This document shows positions 36,781-47,830 of a stretch of DNA of 64,000 nt, one piece after another. The stretch covers positions 169,905 to 233,904 of the forward strand of contig CAVXZG010000004.1 of the NCBI GenBank assembly GCA_963766375.1, in the 5' to 3' direction. Positions within the stretch are counted from its first letter, which is position 1. The number at the start of each line of letters is the position of its first letter. The notes under the pieces are model-generated. The model was not told the origin of the DNA. It made no database searches and was given only the letters and a program-made list of their open reading frames with translations. This DNA comes from AC-32 sp963766375. GTDB taxonomy: Bacteria; Actinomycetota; Thermoleophilia; Gaiellales; Gaiellaceae. Both the position numbers and the translations under genes were made by a program.

Positions 36781-37482
36781 GTGGAAGCAATCGTTCTGGC
36801 GGGGGGCAAGGCAGAGCGTCTCGGCGACGCCGCGGCCGGGCGGCCGAAGGCGCTCGTGGAGGTCGGCGGGCGGCCACTTGCCGCGTACCAGGTCGAGCAG
36901 CTCGCCGCGGCCGGCGTCGAGCGCGTGCTCGTCAGTTGTGCGGCCGGGCAGGAGGAGCTGTTTGCCGCCGCCCTCGACGGTCTCGGCCCGGAGATCGTCA
37001 CCGTCCCAGAGCCCGAGCCCCTCGGCCGCGGCGGGGGCATTCGGTTCGCCGCGAACAGGCGTCAGGAGCAGGGTGACCTCTTCGCGCTGAACGGCGACGA
37101 GCTGGTGGACGTCGACTTGCGCGAGCTGCTGGCGCTACACCGGAGCCGCGGCGGAGCAGCGACGATCACCGTCGTGCCCCTGCGCTCGCCGTTCGGGATC
37201 GTCGAGCTCGAAGACGATCTCGTGACCGGCTTCCGCGAGGCACCGCGCCTCGAGCACTGGGTCAGCTGCGGCGTCTACGTCCTGGGCGAGGAGGCGATCG
37301 AGCGGCTCCCCGAGCGCGGCGACCAAGAGACCACGACCTTCCCCGAGCTCGCGGCGGAGGGCCGGCTGCGAGCGCTGCGCCACGAGGGGATCTGGCTCAC
37401 GGTGAACACGCCGAAGGATCTGCGGGTCGCGAACGACTTCCTCGCGGAGAACCCGGCGTGGCCGGCAGGCTCGCATGCGTAG
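36781..37482 (+). CDS. Sugar-phosphate nucleotidyltransferase
   Basis: The 233-residue protein has the nucleotidyltransferase opening VEAIVLAGGKAERLGDAAAGRPKALVEVGGRPL. The usual G-x-G-T/S-R pattern is relaxed to GGKAERL while the lysine of RPKAL is kept. GDLFALNGDELVDVDL supplies the metal-binding aspartate near residue 106. It lacks the C-terminal beta-helix, so it is the short mannose-1-phosphate guanylyltransferase-like form. The exact sugar is unknown. Confidence 0.85.
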   Translation: MEAIVLAGGKAERLGDAAAGRPKALVEVGGRPLAAYQVEQLAAAGVERVLVSCAAGQEELFAAALDGLGPEIVTVPEPEPLGRGGGIRFAANRRQEQGDLFALNGDELVDVDLRELLALHRSRGGAATITVVPLRSPFGIVELEDDLVTGFREAPRLEHWVSCGVYVLGEEAIERLPERGDQETTTFPELAAEGRLRALRHEGIWLTVNTPKDLRVANDFLAENPAWPAGSHA

Positions 37483-37509
37483 CCCGAGGGTGGTAGGTTC
37501 GCGCGGCTC

Positions 37510-37923
37510 GTGGCGGGGCACGATCATTTGACCTCTCCGAACCTCGGCGGGCTGGACAAATTTGCATCCGAGCCCCGGAAGGTGGACAAGCCGTGGGGCC
37601 ATGAGCTGATCTGGGCGGTCACCGACAGCTACGCGGGCAAGATCCTCTTCGTCAAGGCGGGCGAGTCCCTCAGCCTCCAGTTCCACAACCTCAAGGACGA
37701 GGCCTGGTACGTCCTCGAGGGCCGCGCGAAGCTGGAGCTGAGCGCGCCCGGGGAGCGGATGCTGAACAACGAGGTGATCGGGCCGGGCGCCGCCTTCCAC
37801 TTCCCGCCGGGAACGGTGCACCGCCTGACCGCCGTCGAGGACACCACGATCCTGGAGGCGTCGACGCCACAGCTCGACGACGTCGTCCGGCTCGAGGACC
37901 GCTACGGACGCACCGGCGAGTAG
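37510..37923 (+). CDS. Cupin, mannose-6-phosphate isomerase C-terminal type
   Basis: The 137-residue protein is a single cupin of the kind fused to mannose-1-phosphate guanylyltransferases. It starts RKVDKPWGHELIWAV, then KAGESLSLQFHNLKDEAWYVLEGRAKLEL (metal histidine and glutamate) and FHFPPGTVHRLTAVED. It probably isomerises or binds a sugar phosphate for the nucleotidyltransferase upstream. The GTG lies 10 bases after TAGGTT (37494). Confidence 0.85.
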   Translation: MAGHDHLTSPNLGGLDKFASEPRKVDKPWGHELIWAVTDSYAGKILFVKAGESLSLQFHNLKDEAWYVLEGRAKLELSAPGERMLNNEVIGPGAAFHFPPGTVHRLTAVEDTTILEASTPQLDDVVRLEDRYGRTGE

Positions 37924-37951
37924 TCCGCCCCGAGGACGCGGCTTCTCTGAT

Positions 37952-37957
37952 TAGACT
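37952..37957 (+). promoter_or_regulatory. -10 box TAGACT for ahcY
   Basis: TAGACT ends 7 bases before the GTG at 37965, and no Shine-Dalgarno sequence lies between. Confidence 0.5.
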
Positions 37958-37964
37958 GCCGCGC

Positions 37965-39233
37965 GTGGCGACCACGAAGCGTTTCGACGTCAAGGACCTA
38001 GGGCTCGCGACCGAGGGCGCAAGCCGGATCGAATGGGCCGACCGGCAGATGCCGGTTCTCTCGGCGATCCGCGACCGCTTCGCGAGCGAGCAGCCTCTCG
38101 CGGGCTACCGGATCTCCGCCTGCCTGCATGTGACGAGCGAGACTGCGAACCTGATGCGGACACTCAAGGAGGGGGGCGCAGACGTCGTGCTCTGCGCCTC
38201 GAACCCGCTCTCGACCCAGGACGACGTGGCCGCTGCGCTCGTCGAGGAGTTCGACATCTCCGTCTTCGCGATCAAGGGCGAGGACAACGACACCTACTAC
38301 CAGCACATCGAAGCCGCGGTGGATCACAAGCCGCAACTGACGATGGACGACGGCGCAGACGTGATCGGCGTCCTCCATTCGCACCGGCGCGAGCAGCTCG
38401 GCGACATCATCGGCGCGACCGAGGAAACGACCACCGGCGTGATCCGCCTGAAGGCCCTGGAGCGCGACGGCGCGCTCGGCTTTCCGGTGATCGCGGTCAA
38501 CGACGCGCTCACGAAGCACATGTTCGACAACCGCTACGGCACGGGGCAGTCGACGATCGACGGCATCGTTCGCGCGACCAACATCCTGCTCGCCGGCCGC
38601 ACGTTCGTGGTGGCCGGCTACGGCTGGTGCGGACGCGGAGTCGCGATGCGCGCGAAGGGCATGGGGTCCCACGTCGTCGTCACCGAGGTCGACCCGCTGC
38701 GCGCGCTCGAGGCCGCGATGGACGGCTTCCAGGTCTTGCCGATGGAGAAGGCGGCGCAGGTCGGGGACATCTTCGTCACCGCGACGGGCGACAAGTCGGT
38801 GATCACGCAGGAGCACATGCTCCAGATGAAGGACGGCGCGATCCTCGCCAACACGGGGCATTTCAACGTCGAGATCGAGATCCCAGCGCTGCGGTCGCTC
38901 GCCGTGGAGACGCAGACCCTGCGGCAGTTCGTGGACGAGTTCAAGCTGGAGGACGGACGGCGGATCTACCTGATCGCAGACGGCCGGCTCGTGAACCTCT
39001 CAGCCGCGGAAGGCCATCCCGCCCAGGTGATGGACATGTCGTTCGCGAACCAGGCGCTCTCGGCGGAGTACGTCGTCCAGAACGCCGCCAGCCTCGAGCG
39101 GAAGGTCTATCCGGTGCCGGAGGAGATCGACACCGAGATCGCACGGCTCAAGCTCGACACGATGGGCGTCGCCATCGACGAGCTCTCCGAGGAGCAGGCC
39201 AAATACCTCGCTTCTTGGGACGAAGGCACGTAG
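37965..39233 (+). CDS. ahcY: Adenosylhomocysteinase
   Basis: AhcY hydrolyses S-adenosylhomocysteine to adenosine and homocysteine and so keeps methyltransferases running. The 422-residue protein has ACLHVTSETANLMRTLKEGGADV near residue 44, the substrate-binding ALTKHMFDNRYGTGQST and the NAD motif VVAGYGWCGRGVAMRAKGMGSHV near residue 211. It ends with ELSEEQAKYLASWDEGT. It lacks the ~40-residue insert and the Lys-Tyr tail of the eukaryotic form, which fits the shorter archaeal/thermophile-like subtype. Confidence 0.95.
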   Translation: MATTKRFDVKDLGLATEGASRIEWADRQMPVLSAIRDRFASEQPLAGYRISACLHVTSETANLMRTLKEGGADVVLCASNPLSTQDDVAAALVEEFDISVFAIKGEDNDTYYQHIEAAVDHKPQLTMDDGADVIGVLHSHRREQLGDIIGATEETTTGVIRLKALERDGALGFPVIAVNDALTKHMFDNRYGTGQSTIDGIVRATNILLAGRTFVVAGYGWCGRGVAMRAKGMGSHVVVTEVDPLRALEAAMDGFQVLPMEKAAQVGDIFVTATGDKSVITQEHMLQMKDGAILANTGHFNVEIEIPALRSLAVETQTLRQFVDEFKLEDGRRIYLIADGRLVNLSAAEGHPAQVMDMSFANQALSAEYVVQNAASLERKVYPVPEEIDTEIARLKLDTMGVAIDELSEEQAKYLASWDEGT

Positions 39234-39241
39234 CTCCTGGC

Positions 39242-39982
39242 GTGAAGGCGGTCGTCCTGGCCGCGGGCTACGCGACGCGGCTCTATCCGCTGACGCGGGA
39301 CCGGCCGAAGGCGTTGCTGTCCGTGGGCGGCAAGCCGATGCTCGAGCATCTGCTGGAACGGCTGGGCGACGTGCCCGGGCTCGACGAGATCCACGTGGTG
39401 ACGAACTCGAAGTTCGCGGCTGCCTTCACGGAGTGGGCGGGGGCCTACGGCGCAGGCGCGGTGCGAATCCTCGATGACGGGACGAGCGACGAGGAGACGA
39501 AGCTGGGCGCGATCGGCGACCTCGACCTGACGATCCGCACCGCCGAGATCGACGACGACCTGCTCGTGCTCGCAGGCGACAACCTCTTCAGCGAGAGCCT
39601 CGCGCCGTTCGTGGAGTTCGGTCGGGCGAAGGGCGCGCCCGCCCTCGGCGTCTACGACGTCGGCGACCTCGAGGCGATTCGTCGCTACAACGCGATCGAG
39701 CTCGACGATGACGACCGCGTCACGTTCTTCGAGGAGAAGCCGGAGCAGCCGACCAGCACCCTGACGGGGATCGCGCTCTACTTCTATCCGCGCTCGGCGC
39801 TCGGGCTCGTCGGCGAGTACCTGGCCGAGGGCAACAACCCCGATCAGCCGGGGCGCTTGGTCGAGTGGCTCTATCCCCGGACGGATGTATACGCGTGGCG
39901 TGTGCCGGGCCGTTGGTACGACGTGGGCTCGAAGGAAACGCTCGCAGAGGCCGACCGCGCGTTCGCGCCGCCGCGGGACTGA
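39242..39982 (+). CDS. Nucleotidyltransferase (glucose-1-phosphate thymidylyltransferase-like)
   Basis: The 246-residue protein opens VKAVVLAAGYATRLYPLTRDRPKALLSVGGKPMLEHLLE, the sugar-nucleotidyltransferase signature. LLVLAGDNLF supplies the metal aspartate near residue 105, followed by FFEEKPEQPTSTLTGIALYFYP. It is close to RmlA/GalU-type enzymes, but the sugar cannot be fixed. The GTG lies 8 bp after the ahcY stop, so the two are probably cotranscribed. Confidence 0.88.
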   Translation: MKAVVLAAGYATRLYPLTRDRPKALLSVGGKPMLEHLLERLGDVPGLDEIHVVTNSKFAAAFTEWAGAYGAGAVRILDDGTSDEETKLGAIGDLDLTIRTAEIDDDLLVLAGDNLFSESLAPFVEFGRAKGAPALGVYDVGDLEAIRRYNAIELDDDDRVTFFEEKPEQPTSTLTGIALYFYPRSALGLVGEYLAEGNNPDQPGRLVEWLYPRTDVYAWRVPGRWYDVGSKETLAEADRAFAPPRD

Positions 39983-40054
39983 CTGACACAGATTCGTCAC
40001 AGAGAGGTCACCCACGCGTGACGCTTTCTTCCGTACCTTCGCCGGAGGAGGTGA

Positions 40055-40729
40055 GTGTGGTGTGACGTGAGGCTCCTGGATCTCTTACTGCCGATGCGCT
40101 GCGCCGTCTGTGGCGTGGGCGGCGACCAGTTGTGCGCGGCCTGCCGCGAGAGGCTGCCGCGACTCGAACCGCCGTTCTGCGACCGCTGTGGCGCTCCGAC
40201 CGCCTGGCCTGTCGCGCGGTGCCGCGAGTGCTCGGGCCGCCGTCTCGCGTTCGCGTCCGCCCGCGCCGCGGTGGCCTACGACGACGACGTCCGCCGGCTC
40301 GTGCGCGCCTGGAAGGAGCGTGGGCTCCGCCGCCTGGCCGTCGAGGCCGCGGAAGTCCTGGTCGGCGTGCTGCCGCCGCCGAGCTCGAGCGTGCTCACGT
40401 TCGTCCCGCCGGACCGAGCCCGGAGCCTTCAGCGCGGCCATCACCCGGCCGAGCGGCTCGCGCGGGAGCTCGGTGAGCGCTGGTCGCTGCCGGTGCTGCC
40501 TCTGGTGGCCCGCACACGCCCTGCTTCGCGCCAGCGCGGGCTGGCACTCGCCGACCGCCGGCGCAACGTCGCCGGCGCATTCGCCCCTGCGTCTGCGGCT
40601 CCGCGGGCCGTCACGCTCGTCGACGACGTCTACACGAGCGGCGCGACGGCCGCAGCGGCCGCCTCCGCGCTTCGCAAAGGCGGTGCCCGCCGGGTCGAGG
40701 TAGTGACGTTCGCACGGGTCGTCCGCTAG
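40055..40729 (+). CDS. comF: ComF-family phosphoribosyltransferase-like protein
   Basis: ComF proteins are needed for DNA uptake in naturally competent bacteria. The 224-residue product has the N-terminal zinc ribbon (CAVCGVGGDQLCAACRERL, then CDRCGAPTAWPVARCREC) and the C-terminal phosphoribosyltransferase motif VTLVDDVYTSGATAAAAASAL near residue 190. The GTG at 40055 is preferred because GGAGG lies six bases upstream; an in-frame GTG at 40067 is the alternative. Confidence 0.9.
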   Translation: MWCDVRLLDLLLPMRCAVCGVGGDQLCAACRERLPRLEPPFCDRCGAPTAWPVARCRECSGRRLAFASARAAVAYDDDVRRLVRAWKERGLRRLAVEAAEVLVGVLPPPSSSVLTFVPPDRARSLQRGHHPAERLARELGERWSLPVLPLVARTRPASRQRGLALADRRRNVAGAFAPASAAPRAVTLVDDVYTSGATAAAAASALRKGGARRVEVVTFARVVR

Positions 40730-40763
40730 ATTCTTCGCGAGGACCCGCGTCGAAGGAGAGCCC

Positions 40764-41306
40764 ATGCAGTTCCAGGTGAAGGGCAGGAACCTCGAGGTCA
40801 GCGACGCGATTCGCAGCTACGCCGAGGAGAAGCTCGGCAAGCTCGAGCGACAGCTGACGGATCCGCGGATCGAGCTCGAGCTGGCGTTGGAGAAGAACCC
40901 CTCCATCGCCGAAAACCACGTTGCGGAGGCGACCATCTGGACGAACGGCCCCGTGCTGCGGGCGCGCGAGGCCACCTCCGACATGCGGGCGTCGATCGAC
41001 CAGCTCGTGGAGAAGCTCGAACGTCAGGTCAAGCGCTACAAGACGCAGGGACGCTCCCGCAGGCGGCGTGCCGCCCGCGCAAACGGCCCAGCGCCGGAGA
41101 CGATCCCGATCGTCGCGGACGAGGAAGAGCCCCTGATCGTCAAAACGAAGCAGTTCGCCGTCGGCCCGATGAGCCCGGGGGACGCGGTGCTTCAGCTCGA
41201 GCTGATCGGTCACGACTTCTTCGTCTTCCGCAACGACGAGACGAACGAGCTCAACGTCGTCTACCGGCGCCGTGACGCGAACTACGGCCTGATCGAGCCT
41301 CAATGA
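40764..41306 (+). CDS. hpf: Long-form ribosome hibernation promoting factor
   Basis: HPF binds the decoding region of idle 30S subunits, and the long form also dimerises ribosomes through its C-terminal domain. The 180-residue protein has the N-terminal S30AE domain (MQFQVKGRNLEVSDAIRSYAEEKLGKLER), a basic linker near residue 95 (GRSRRRRAARA) and the C-terminal dimerisation domain (VKTKQFAVGPMSPGDAVLQLELIGHDFFVFRN). The ATG follows an AAGGAGA ribosome binding site by seven bases. Confidence 0.95.
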   Translation: MQFQVKGRNLEVSDAIRSYAEEKLGKLERQLTDPRIELELALEKNPSIAENHVAEATIWTNGPVLRAREATSDMRASIDQLVEKLERQVKRYKTQGRSRRRRAARANGPAPETIPIVADEEEPLIVKTKQFAVGPMSPGDAVLQLELIGHDFFVFRNDETNELNVVYRRRDANYGLIEPQ

Positions 41307-41860
41307 TCTTCCGGCGCGAGCCGCTGCACAAGAAGCTCGCGCGGGAGGCCCAGCTGGAGCAATCCGAGGCGGCGCCGATCGTCGATCCGGGGCCGCACTG
41401 GGGCAACGCCGGCATCCACGGGGTGCCGCGGCCCCGGCGCTGGGACGCCGTCGCCTCGGCCGAGGCGCCCGGCCTTTCCGGCGACGAGGTGCACTTCGTC
41501 GCGCTGCCCAACGGCGACCTCGTGGTCGACGAGGACGAGCCTGCCGACACCCTCGGGCCGCTGGCCGACGCAATCGAGCAGACGGTCGAGCCCCCGTACC
41601 GGGCCGAGGCCGTCCGCCAGGGCGAGGACGTCTGGGCGGTCGCCGCCCGCCGCGTCGAAGTGGCCGAGTTCGAGGCCGAGGGCGATGAGCTCGAGCTCGT
41701 CGTGAACGACGGTACACGCACGTTCACGGTGGACGGCGCGAGGGCCTTCGGCACGATCCCGGAGCTGGAGCGCCTGGGAGCGAGCCAGAGCGATTCCCAC
41801 GTCGTTCGCGCCACGCGCCTGGACGGAAACGTCTGGGAAGTGACCGCCTCGGCCCTTTAG
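41303..41860 (+). CDS. Uncharacterised protein between hpf and secA
   Basis: The 185-residue soluble protein overlaps the hpf stop as ATGA and so is translationally coupled to it. It is acidic and contains a repeat-like pattern of short beta segments (VHFVALPNGDLVVDED, VWAVAARRVEVAEFE, ELELVVNDGTRTFTVDGARAFGTIPELERLG). I do not recognise a family. The coupling suggests a role linked to ribosome hibernation or to secretion, but nothing in the sequence proves it. Confidence 0.7.
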   Translation: MIFRREPLHKKLAREAQLEQSEAAPIVDPGPHWGNAGIHGVPRPRRWDAVASAEAPGLSGDEVHFVALPNGDLVVDEDEPADTLGPLADAIEQTVEPPYRAEAVRQGEDVWAVAARRVEVAEFEAEGDELELVVNDGTRTFTVDGARAFGTIPELERLGASQSDSHVVRATRLDGNVWEVTASAL

Positions 41861-41890
41861 CCCGGCCGGGGCGGATCATCCCGGAGCCGC

Positions 41891-41896
41891 TACCCT
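41891..41896 (+). promoter_or_regulatory. -10 box TACCCT for secA
   Basis: TACCCT ends 7 bases before the secA ATG at 41904, with no ribosome binding site between. Confidence 0.5.
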
Positions 41897-41903
41897 AAAG
41901 CGA

Positions 41904-44621
<2,718 letters not shown>

Positions 44622-44674
44622 CCGAAGCCGTCCCGCCCAGACCCGTCCGGCTCCGACGCCCCATTTGTCCAAAT

Positions 44675-44689
44675 CGGGGTCAGACCCCG
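44675..44689. repeat. GTC-N-GAC palindrome, copy A
   Basis: CGGGGTCAGACCCCG is a perfect palindrome with 7-bp arms about a central A, in the gap between secA and prfB. It shares its GTC-N-GAC plan with a palindrome at 57452. Such short GC palindromes often belong to REP-type dispersed repeats, or can act as a terminator stem; no T-run follows. Confidence 0.5.
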
Positions 44690-44778
44690 GGTCCGGTCCG
44701 AAGTGGCCACGACCGCTGGAACTCGCTGCACGCAACGCGGTTTTTTGCCGCTTGTGGATGGTCGGTCCGGCTTTCGTG

Positions 44779-44816
44779 CAGGGGTCAAGGACACGTCCTT
44801 GTGGGGAAAACCCCTG
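44779..44816. promoter_or_regulatory. Nested inverted repeats upstream of prfB
   Basis: CAAGGAC-ac-GTCCTTG (44786-44801) is a perfect 7-bp inverted repeat and GGGG-aaaa-CCCC follows at 44803-44814. Both are enclosed by CAGGGG / CCCCTG. The set ends eight bases before the TACCAT box of prfB, so it covers the -35 position and could be an operator. Confidence 0.4.
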
Positions 44817-44823
44817 CGCTCGC

Positions 44824-44829
44824 TACCAT
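44824..44829 (+). promoter_or_regulatory. -10 box TACCAT for prfB
   Basis: TACCAT ends 9 bases before the prfB ATG at 44839, consistent with leaderless transcription. Confidence 0.45.
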
Positions 44830-44838
44830 CGACCAGCG

Positions 44839-45949
44839 ATGGCCGACCAGACCGCCTCCGTCCCGCTCGACCAGCAGCTCCAGGAGATCGGGGCCCAGCT
44901 CGCCTGGGTCCGTGATTACCTTTGACCCGGATCAACTGGAGCAGCGCATCGCCGAGCTGGAGCAGGAGCTCGGCGCCCCGGGCTTCTGGGACGACCCGCA
45001 GCACGCGGCCCAGGTCTCGTCCGAGCACGCCCGCCTGACGAAGCGCCTAGAGCGCTACCGCCGGCTCACGCAGGAGTACCAGGACGCCCAGGAGCTCCTG
45101 GCGATGGACGGCGACATGGCCGCCGACATCGAGGCCTCGATCGCCCCGCTGCGCATGGAGCTCGACCGCCTCCAGGAGGACGCGCTCTTCTCAGGCGAGT
45201 ACGACGCAGGCGACGCGCTCGTCACGATCCACGCCGGCACGGGCGGCACCGACGCTCAGGACTGGGCCGAGATCCTCCTCCGCATGTACCTGCGCTGGGC
45301 CGAGCGCCGCGGCTTCCAGACCGACCTGCTCGAGGCGAGCGCCGGCGAGGAGGCGGGCCTCAAGTCGGCGACATTCTCGGTCAGAGGCGAGAACGCCTAC
45401 GGGATCCTCAAGGCCGAGCGCGGCGTCCACCGTCTCGTCCGCCAGAGCCCGTTCGACCAGGCGCACCGCCGCCACACGAGCTTCGCCCAGGTGATCGTCA
45501 GCCCGCTCCTGCCCGAGGAAGCCGACGTCGAGATCGACGAGAGCGACCTCCGCATCGACACCTACCGCGCGAGCGGCGCGGGCGGCCAGCACGTGAACAA
45601 GACCGACTCCGCGGTCCGCATCACCCACATCCCCACCGGGATCGTCGTCCAGTGCCAGAACGAGCGCTCCCAGAGCTCGAACAAGCAAACGGCACTGCGC
45701 ATCCTCAAGTCGAGGCTGTTGGAGCAGGAACAGGAGCGGCGAGAGGAGGAGCTCGCAAAGGAGCGCGGCGCGGCCCAGGACATCGGCTTCGGGAGCCAGA
45801 TTCGCAGCTACGTGCTCCATCCGTACCAGCTCGTCAAGGATCACCGCACCGACTACGAGACCGGCAACACGCAGGCCGTGCTCGACGGCGACCTCGACGA
45901 GTTCGTGCGCGAATACCTGCTCGCCAGGGCCGCAGGAAAGGTGTTCTAG
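44839..45949 (+). CDS. prfB: Peptide chain release factor 2 with programmed +1 frameshift
   Basis: RF2 recognises UGA and UAA. The first 28 codons (MADQTASVPLDQQLQEIGAQ..) end at the in-frame stop TGA (44923-44925) within CTTTGAC, the conserved RF2 slippery site. Shifting one base forward at CTT gives DPDQLEQRIAELEQELGAPGFWDD and the rest of RF2, with the GGQ loop in GAGGQHVNKTDSAVRITH near residue 248. The total is about 369 residues. Unlike the other frameshifts in this window, this one is a known autoregulatory device: low RF2 favours the shift. The upstream Shine-Dalgarno-like stimulator of E. coli is not evident. Confidence 0.96.
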
Positions 45950-46113
45950 CCGTAGGTTTAGCTAGAGTTCCGACCCCCAGCCCGACCGGCGCGAGCGTAC
46001 GCCGCGCCGCCTTTTTCCAGTGCAGGAAACGGACCTCCAGCACATAGACACCGGTACAGCGGTACTCGACCACGAGCCCGTAGCTGCCGCCGCCTGCTCC
46101 CTCGAGCTCGGCG
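45950..46113. other. Gap between prfB and ftsE
   Basis: These 164 bases hold no RNA gene or clear promoter. A minus-strand frame from 46073 reads VVEYRCTGVYVLEVRFLHWKKAA and looks protein-like for some 40 residues, but it then runs antisense through the end of prfB. I see it as a possible remnant only. Confidence 0.3.
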
Positions 46114-46797
46114 ATGGTCGTGTTCGAGAACGTGACGAAGATCTACGAGCCCGACGTCGCCGCCCTGCGTGATGTCTCCTTCGTGATCGACAAGGGCGAG
46201 TTCGTCTTCATCGTCGGCGCCTCGGGCTCGGGCAAGTCCACCGTGATCCGCCTCGTGCTGAAGGAGCTCGAGCCGACGGCGGGCAAGATCTTCGTCGGCG
46301 GCCGCGACCTGACGCGCCTCAAGCGCAAGAAGGTGCCGCTGCTGCGCCGCAACGTCGGCTGCGTCTTCCAGGACTTCAAGCTCCTCCCGAACCGGAGTGC
46401 GGCCGAGAACGTCGCCTACGCGCTCAAGGTGCAGGGCGAGAACGCGAACTCGATCCGCCGCAAGGTGCCCGAGGTGCTGAACCTGGTCGGGCTCTCGCAC
46501 AAGATGTCGTCGCTTCCCGACGAGCTCTCCGGCGGCGAGCAGCAGCGCGTCTCGATCGCGCGCGCGTTCGTGAACCACCCGCCGCTCCTGATCTGCGACG
46601 AGCCGACGGGGAACCTCGACCCCGACACGAGCGTCGGGATCATGCAGCTGCTCTACCGGATCAATCGCTCGGGCACGACGATCCTGATGGCCACCCACGA
46701 CCGCGAGATGGTCGACAAGATGCGCAAGCGCGTGATCGCGCTCGAGGAGGGCAAGCTCCTGCGCGACGAGCGGCGCGGGGGATACACCTCCGAATGA
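46114..46797 (+). CDS. ftsE: Cell division ATP-binding protein FtsE
   Basis: FtsE with FtsX activates peptidoglycan hydrolases at the division site. The 227-residue ATPase starts MVVFENVTKIYEPDVAALRDVSF and has Walker A VGASGSGKST near residue 35, FQDFKLLPNRSAAENVAYAL, the signature LSGGEQQRVSIARAFVN and Walker B LLICDEPTGNLDPDTS. Its stop overlaps the ftsX start as ATGA. Confidence 0.96.
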   Translation: MVVFENVTKIYEPDVAALRDVSFVIDKGEFVFIVGASGSGKSTVIRLVLKELEPTAGKIFVGGRDLTRLKRKKVPLLRRNVGCVFQDFKLLPNRSAAENVAYALKVQGENANSIRRKVPEVLNLVGLSHKMSSLPDELSGGEQQRVSIARAFVNHPPLLICDEPTGNLDPDTSVGIMQLLYRINRSGTTILMATHDREMVDKMRKRVIALEEGKLLRDERRGGYTSE

Positions 46798-47723
46798 GCC
46801 GCTTCCGCCTGATCGTCGCCGAGGCGGTGCGCTCGCTCGGCGCGAACATCTCCACGACCTTCGCCGCGACGACGACCGTGCTGATCGGGATGTTCATGCT
46901 CGGCCTGGTCGTCGGCCTCGGCAGCTGGGCCCTCTCGCTCGGCAACCACTACAAGGGGCAGTTGCTGGTCAAGGTCTTCCTCTGCGCCCCGCTGAGGTGC
47001 GACCAGGAGGCCACGACGACGCAGATCAACGACGCGCGAACCCGCCTGGCCTCGCTACCGGGGGTCAAGACCGTCCGCTTCATCTCGAAGGAGGACGCGC
47101 TCCAGATCATGCGCAAGAAGAACCCGGAGATGACGCAGGGCCTCACGTCGAACCCCTTCCCGGCCGAGTTCGAGGTGATCCCCAAGCGCGGCGAAGACGT
47201 CGACAAGCTCGCCGCGCTCGCGAACACCCCGCCGCTCGCGGGAGTGGAGAAGATCTGCCCGCCGCCGCCCGGCTCGAAATCCTCGAACACGGCCCTCGGG
47301 GAGCAGTGCAACCAGATCACCCACCGCGTCCTCTCGGTCGCGAACTACCTGTGGGTGATCGTGCTGATCGCGTTCATCGTGCTGATGGTCTCCTCGACGC
47401 TGCTCGTGGCCAACACGATCCGGCTCTCGATCTTCTCGCGGCGGCGCGAGATCGAGGTGATGAAGCTGGTCGGCGCGACCAACTGGTTCGTCCGGGGGCC
47501 GTTCATGATCGAGGGCCTGCTCTGCGGCCTTGCCGGCGCGGTCGGGGCGATCATCCTGCTCTTACTCGGCCGGACCCTGTTCATGCCGTTGATCCACCTG
47601 ACCAGCGCCTCGGACGTCCACGCCTGGCCCTTCGGCCTGCACGTCCTGGTCGTGCTCGGCGCGGGCCTCGCTCTCGGCGCTGCCGGCTCCGGCCTGACGA
47701 TTCGCCGTTTCCTCCAGGTCTGA
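46794..47723 (+). CDS. ftsX: Cell division permease-like protein FtsX
   Basis: The 309-residue membrane protein has the N-terminal helix, an extracellular domain of about 130 residues and a C-terminal FtsX core. The outer domain has an extra cysteine pair in FLCAPLRCDQ and another in KICPPPPGSKSSNTALGEQC, which may form disulfides. The core shows RLSIFSRRREIEVMKLVGATNWFVRGPFMIEGLL. Its outer domain normally recruits a NlpC/P60 or M23 hydrolase; no such gene is adjacent. Confidence 0.95.
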   Translation: MSRFRLIVAEAVRSLGANISTTFAATTTVLIGMFMLGLVVGLGSWALSLGNHYKGQLLVKVFLCAPLRCDQEATTTQINDARTRLASLPGVKTVRFISKEDALQIMRKKNPEMTQGLTSNPFPAEFEVIPKRGEDVDKLAALANTPPLAGVEKICPPPPGSKSSNTALGEQCNQITHRVLSVANYLWVIVLIAFIVLMVSSTLLVANTIRLSIFSRRREIEVMKLVGATNWFVRGPFMIEGLLCGLAGAVGAIILLLLGRTLFMPLIHLTSASDVHAWPFGLHVLVVLGAGLALGAAGSGLTIRRFLQV

Positions 47724-47757
47724 CCTAACGGCGGTTTCAGACTGAGCTCGAGCGGCA

Positions 47758-47830
47758 CGACCGGTCAGTTCAGACGGACGTCCGGGCGGAGCCCGAACGT
47801 CCTGAGGGCGGCATCGCAAGCGACGCCTTA
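47758..47830 (+). repeat. Two-hairpin leader element, copy 2 (before rnr)
   Basis: This copy shares the same left 23 bases and central 16 bases with the element before prmC. Hairpin 1 is here GGACGT-c-CGGGC / GCCCG-a-ACGTCC with loop GGA. Hairpin 2 is GGC-a-TCGC / GCGA-c-GCC. Hairpin 1 differs from copy 1 by paired changes and is two bases longer, so RNA structure rather than coding is conserved. It ends at the first codons of rnr, where no Shine-Dalgarno sequence or normal start codon is visible. Confidence 0.75.

Noticed and set aside
45834..46073. A minus-strand gene between prfB and ftsE
   Set aside because: The first ~40 residues look plausible, but the frame continues antisense into prfB with shadow-like composition.
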